From Chrysaora quinquecirrha (lineage: Eukaryota > Cnidaria > Scyphozoa > Semaeostomeae > Pelagiidae): DNA of 64,000 nt. Under the pieces are notes generated by a model. It worked only from the letters and a program-made list of their open reading frames with translations, was not told where the DNA came from and did no database searches. Positions 60,358-64,000 of the stretch are shown one piece after another. The stretch is taken from assembly GCA_014526335.1 (NCBI GenBank), contig JACTAT010000035.1, positions 1,345,331 through 1,409,330 of the forward strand. The letters run 5' to 3'. Numbering within the stretch: position 1 is the stretch's first letter; the number at the start of each line of letters is the position of its first letter. The translations under genes were made by a program, and so were the position numbers.

Positions 60358-60696
60358 TCGTTTAGCTCTCTTACAGAATCTTCTACACGGCAAAATCGGC
60401 TCGTTGTGTGTCGTACAAACAGGTATGAAAATCGAACACAAAAACAACTTTATATCCTCGTAACAGCCACTCTGTATCAACAAAGAGAACTGACTAAGAT
60501 AACTATTAGCCTCGACTTGATTCAAATGATTCAGACTGTTTGGAAAAAACGTTTGGTTGTAATCGAGGCCCTTGCACAGGTCTACGTGAAGATCTTCGCA
60601 TTTTGAGTTTAAGCTAAGCGGACGCAATGATACTGCAACTGTAATACACGATATGAAAGCCAGAGAAGCAATTACTGTCGCTAAATTTAGGCCCAT
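60357..60696 (-). CDS. First exon of a Frizzled-CRD protein (Frizzled or secreted Frizzled-related)
   Basis: ATG at 60,696 opens a signal peptide (MGLNLATVIASLAFISCITV) and then most of a Frizzled cysteine-rich domain: KCEDLHVDLCKGLDYNQTFF, PN, HLNQVEANSYLSQFSLLIQS, GCYEDIKLFLCSIFIPVC, EPILPCRRFCKRAKRG. These are the conserved C-x7-C, YNQT, Q-x-EA, FLCS-x-PxC and PCR-x2-C elements; eight of the ten usual Cys could be placed up to the donor (GTAGGT at 60,356), with the rest expected in the next exon. CRDs bind Wnt lipid and protein. I could not find the next exon in the window, so it may lie far downstream, beyond my recognition, or the gene may be broken. Whether it is a seven-pass receptor or a secreted antagonist cannot be decided here. 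Confidence 0.85.
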
Positions 60697-60730
60697 TTTC
60701 TGTTTCCTAAGCTCACTGTTTGTCCTTCTT

Positions 60731-60737
60731 TATAGCT
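60731..60737 (-). promoter_or_regulatory. Possible TATA box of the Frizzled-domain gene
   Basis: TATAAAG on the minus strand about 35-40 bases upstream of the ATG. If used, the 5' leader would be only about 10 bases, which makes it doubtful. Confidence 0.25.
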
Positions 60738-60739
60738 CT

Positions 60740-61805
60740 TGTAGCTTGATAAAGCGTCGTCCTCCCAAAGTACCAACTATTTGCCCGCAGCTAAATTAAG
60801 GCTTATATTGCCAGTTGCTCTTTCTGTCTGTCGTTCGTGATTTTGGTATTGGCTGCTAAATATACACAGATATTTCGTTCCACCCTCTATCAGATATTGG
60901 CTGAGATCTTGACAGTTTCTGTCTGTAAGGAAAACTTGATTCTCACCACACAGATCGTGTCAGAATCCTGTTTTTGTGACGGTGTTGTTTCCTAGGCTTC
61001 TTTTGGTGTAATTTAAGCTGTAAAAGTTCGTCCAATGGCCTCTCTGGTTGCTGTGATTTATAACCGTTGGTAACAAAGCAAGCTCCAAGCCTCAGGGGCT
61101 CAAGGTCTATTGTATCCAAACTCTTCTCCCTCGCGTTTCTAGTTTATCAGAGAAATTGATAAGACGAGCGTACCTAAATTTAATGAAGGCTTCAAGTTAT
61201 ATTCTCCAAGCTGTGCAAACTCTTTTAACGCCAGCCAATCTAAACAGTGTATACTCTAGCCGTTTGTCGTCAAAAATTTTCACCTGTGCACCTACCAAGC
61301 AATTGCCCGGATTTCCAGTGAATTTCCAATAGTTTGTGTCCTTAGAAGAATCCTTTGAAGTGTCCAATAAATAATCTTGCTATTGAAGCTTCAGGAACCT
61401 ACGCCTTTCATCAATCCTGTGACTTACTTGTTTCAAGGATCTCAGGGTCCTTCCTCGAACCAGCAAACGTGTTTTGCTCTCTTGAACTTTGTTCACGCTT
61501 CAAGCTGCTCCCAGAACTAAATGTCCGCCTTCTGTCGTCAATATTTAAATATTTCTTTCACGTGCGAACAAACGTCGAAATGTCAAGCAAGTTTGGCAGT
61601 GCTACCTCATCTAAACCTTACTTACGTCTTTAGAACTCTTGATCGATAAATTGTCTATTTGTGTATCTCTCTTTGTATTCTGCTGCGATGGCGCCATGCT
61701 ATGCTTGCGCGTGGCTGATTGACGTGGGATTAAGCAATCATGTCACTCAAAATGTAAGTTGAAACCTCTTCAGTTCCTAAATATTTCTCAGTTATGATTA
61801 TGATA
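60740..61805. other. Upstream flank of the Frizzled-domain gene, no gene seen
   Basis: The 92-codon plus-strand frame at 61,355-61,633 shows no domain. A GATGGCGCCATG palindrome lies near 61,686. No other feature can be supported. Confidence 0.35.
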
Positions 61806-61809
61806 ATGT

Positions 61810-62175
61810 CATTATGGCAACCCTGTTTCAGTACGCCAAAACTGCCACCACCGCAAGCATAGTAAACCACCACAAGTAGCGATTATCCACCACAGTACGC
61901 CAAAACTGCCACCACCGCAAGCATAGTAAACCACCACAAGTAGTGATTATCCACCACAGTACGCCAAAACTGCCACCACCGCAAGCATAGTAAACCACCA
62001 CAAGTAGTGATTATCCACCACAGTAAGCCAAAACTGCCACCACCGCAAGCATAGTAAACCACCACAAGTAGTGATTATCCACCACAGTACGCAGAAACTA
62101 CCACCACAGTACGCAAATAGTACCACCACAGTAGTGATTATCCACCACAGTAGTGATTATAGATTCGCTAGCGTG
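61810..62175. repeat. CCACCACAGTA minisatellite, copy 2
   Basis: Four near-identical ~68-base units (GTACGCCAAAACTGCCACCA, CCGCAAGCATAGTAAACCAC, CACAAGTAGTGATTATCCAC) followed by shorter ones, ending TAGATTCGCTAGCGTG. Confidence 0.9.
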
Positions 62176-62199
62176 AGATCCTTATGAACCAGTTAAGTT

Positions 62200-62255
62200 A
62201 GTGAATGACAGTAGCTACTTTATTCTACAAATAAAATTGAATTGAATTGAACCTT
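62200..62255. repeat. Possible retroelement 3' tail
   Basis: TTTATTCTACAAATAAAATT followed by GAATTGAATTGAA is a short tandem tail like those at 3' ends of CR1/L2-type LINEs and their SINEs. It directly follows the minisatellite border. Confidence 0.35.
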
Positions 62256-62639
62256 AATCTTTGCCTTATTCAACGAACTTTACGAGCTGTTCACCTTGTC
62301 AATGAATTGAGTGAGTGACTAAGCAAGAACCAAATAAAAGTTACACGACTCAAACGATTTCTATCCTTCAATCTTTTTTATATTACACGATGTTTTTCTT
62401 TCTCCATGAACTCCAAGACATATTGTTGTCTGGAAAACTGACCCAGAAAAGATTATTAATCCTTATGACACAGATAATAATTTTGAAGTGTTGGGGAATG
62501 TTTTTTGAAACAATAGTTAGCGATATGGACTCAATCTTGAGAAACAGCAGAGACCAAAGGGCGAAATCTTACCATCTTCAACGCAATCTCACGGTAGCAA
62601 ATTTATACACAATACTCTGGAGGTATTTTGCCCACTGAG

Positions 62640-63090
62640 CTGGTCATTGCGTACTGTGATGGATACGAACTACTTTGGCGAGTTATTATGCTTGTTTTGG
62701 TGGGCTATTATGCACAATGTGGAGGGATTTTTGCGTACTGTGGTGGATAAGCAAGCCCTACTGTGATGGTATATTTTGCGTACTGTGGTGGTGTTTTTTG
62801 CATACTGTGACTGAAAAAGCTACTATGCTTGATGAGGTGGCTTTTATGGGTGGAATTTTTAGTTGCGCATTTTGTTGGTAAACATTACTATGATGGGTTA
62901 TTACTGTATGTTTGATTTGGTGGGTTATTATGCTTGATGTGGTGGTGTTTCTGTGTACTATGGTAGATACGAACTACTGTGGTGGGTTATTATCCTTGAT
63001 ATTTTGCGTACAAAGTCCATCACAGTAGTACGTATAGAGTAGTAGTACGTATACAGTATTACGTATACAGTAGTACGTATTCGCTAGCGC
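62640..63090. repeat. TACTGTGGTGG minisatellite, inverted relative to copy 2
   Basis: GCGTACTGTGGTGG, GGTGGGCTATTATGC and TACGAACTACTGTGG units, more decayed, ending GTATTCGCTAGCGCGG near 63,066. Together with 61,810-62,175 it forms a large inverted pair separated by about 470 bases. Confidence 0.75.
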
Positions 63091-64000
63091 GGAAGTTCAT
63101 TGCACCCGAAACGGGTCTTGAATACAGAAAGAGTCAAAGTCAAAGTCCCAAATGGGCTGGAGTTTTGAGATCTCGGCCACGTCAAGGGCGGTTTTTACAC
63201 TGGTTCTACTTTATCGCGACTTTGCTTTCAGTTGGTTAAATAATGCAAGGGTCTGCAGGGATTCCAGTCTTCAAATTGGTCATCCATTGACCTCATGAGC
63301 AACCACGGTTGCGGGTTGAATCGCAAAAAAACTTCAAGATAAAAAAACTCGGGGTTGTCCGCGCAAGTTTCTCCGACGTCTCAGCTGCGACTTCTTCGGT
63401 TGGTCAAGAGGGACAATGGAACAAATTTCAACGGGAAGTCATGAGCAAACAAACTCCGTCATTATTTTAGCCAAGACAAGAAATTTTCATCTTTAATAAA
63501 ATATTTTCCGGGGAAAAGAAATAACCCCAAGCAAAACCTCGTTCGCAATATCACTCTGATTGAAAAAGAGATTCGCATGTGCTACATGAAGTTAAATTTT
63601 GGCGGAAAATTTATTGTTTTTGCTTGGAGGAGAAAAGTGGAGTACGTCTTAACAACTTCCGGCTTCAGGCAAAAAACTCAACAAATCTTCAAATAAATGT
63701 GGTAAGATTATAGAATTGACATTGATTTATATCTAAATGATCTCTTTTATTTGGAATGACCTGGTTTGATAAGCAGTGACTTGAAAACACCGCAAAGAAT
63801 GCTCCCCATAGATGTTAGGCCTGGGTGACCATGACCGACTGTGACTTTGACATGCACATTGCACAGCGCTCTCTAAGGCCTCTACTGAGTCATGGCTCAT
63901 GGTAAGATGACCTCTTCTTGTAGAACTTTTTATGTATTCAAATGGGCGCATCTTCTGTGTCTGCAAAAAGACTAAAAATAGCTTTTCAAGAGACTGAAGT
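63091..64000. other. No feature seen to the right edge
   Basis: No domain, repeat array or splice-linked exon could be supported here. Confidence 0.35.

Noticed and set aside
61883..62129. Minus-strand Trp/Leu/Gly-rich repeat peptides
   Set aside because: Translation of the CCACCACAGTA minisatellite only.

Overview
The window is eukaryotic and metazoan. Genes are intron-rich with GT-AG splice sites, the DNA is AT-rich, and it is crowded with short inverted-repeat elements, tRNA-derived SINEs, LINE scraps, minisatellites and one long satellite array. The gene content (a LACTB orthologue, a Frizzled-type cysteine-rich domain, a WSC-domain secreted protein with proline-rich cysteine modules, and a chitin-binding matrix protein) fits an invertebrate, and I would guess a cnidarian. 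That placement is inference. No long ORF marks the real genes: almost all coding sequence is in short exons that I joined by splice site and phase.

Layout. 1-3,100: tRNA-derived SINE relics, a MITE and foldbacks. 3,100-13,340: about 54 copies of a ~185 bp satellite. 16,539-22,485 (minus): mitochondrial serine beta-lactamase-like protein LACTB in seven exons, with large (AACT)n/(AGTT)n repeats in its introns; the end of exon 6, which should carry the third active-site motif, has been replaced by repeat. 23,500-24,360: two MITEs and a cluster of CCAAT boxes. 25,084-45,374 (plus): an unrecognised 26-exon gene for a secreted protein of about 1,373 residues, consisting of signal peptide, acidic dibasic-rich prodomain-like region, eight Cys-rich modules joined by Pro/Ala linkers, one WSC domain, Ala/Lys micro-exons, and a long acidic dibasic-rich tail. 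46,200-46,650: LINE 3' fragment. 48,573-51,900 (minus): a secreted protein with a Gly/His/Tyr-rich segment and three chitin-binding CBM14 domains. 52,650-55,088: a 2.4 kb inverted-repeat transposon without a transposase. 55,300-60,350: MITEs and minisatellites. 60,357-60,696 (minus): the first exon of a Frizzled-CRD gene. 60,700-64,000: minisatellites and apparently empty DNA.

The best candidate for an undescribed system is the 25-45 kb gene. It combines a repeated six-cysteine signature, polyproline/Ala-Pro linkers and a WSC glycan-binding domain, with many furin-like dibasic sites followed by acidic stretches. It lies tail-to-tail with the chitin-binding protein, so the two may both build an extracellular structure such as cuticle or perisarc, skeletal matrix, or capsule wall. 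That link is inference.
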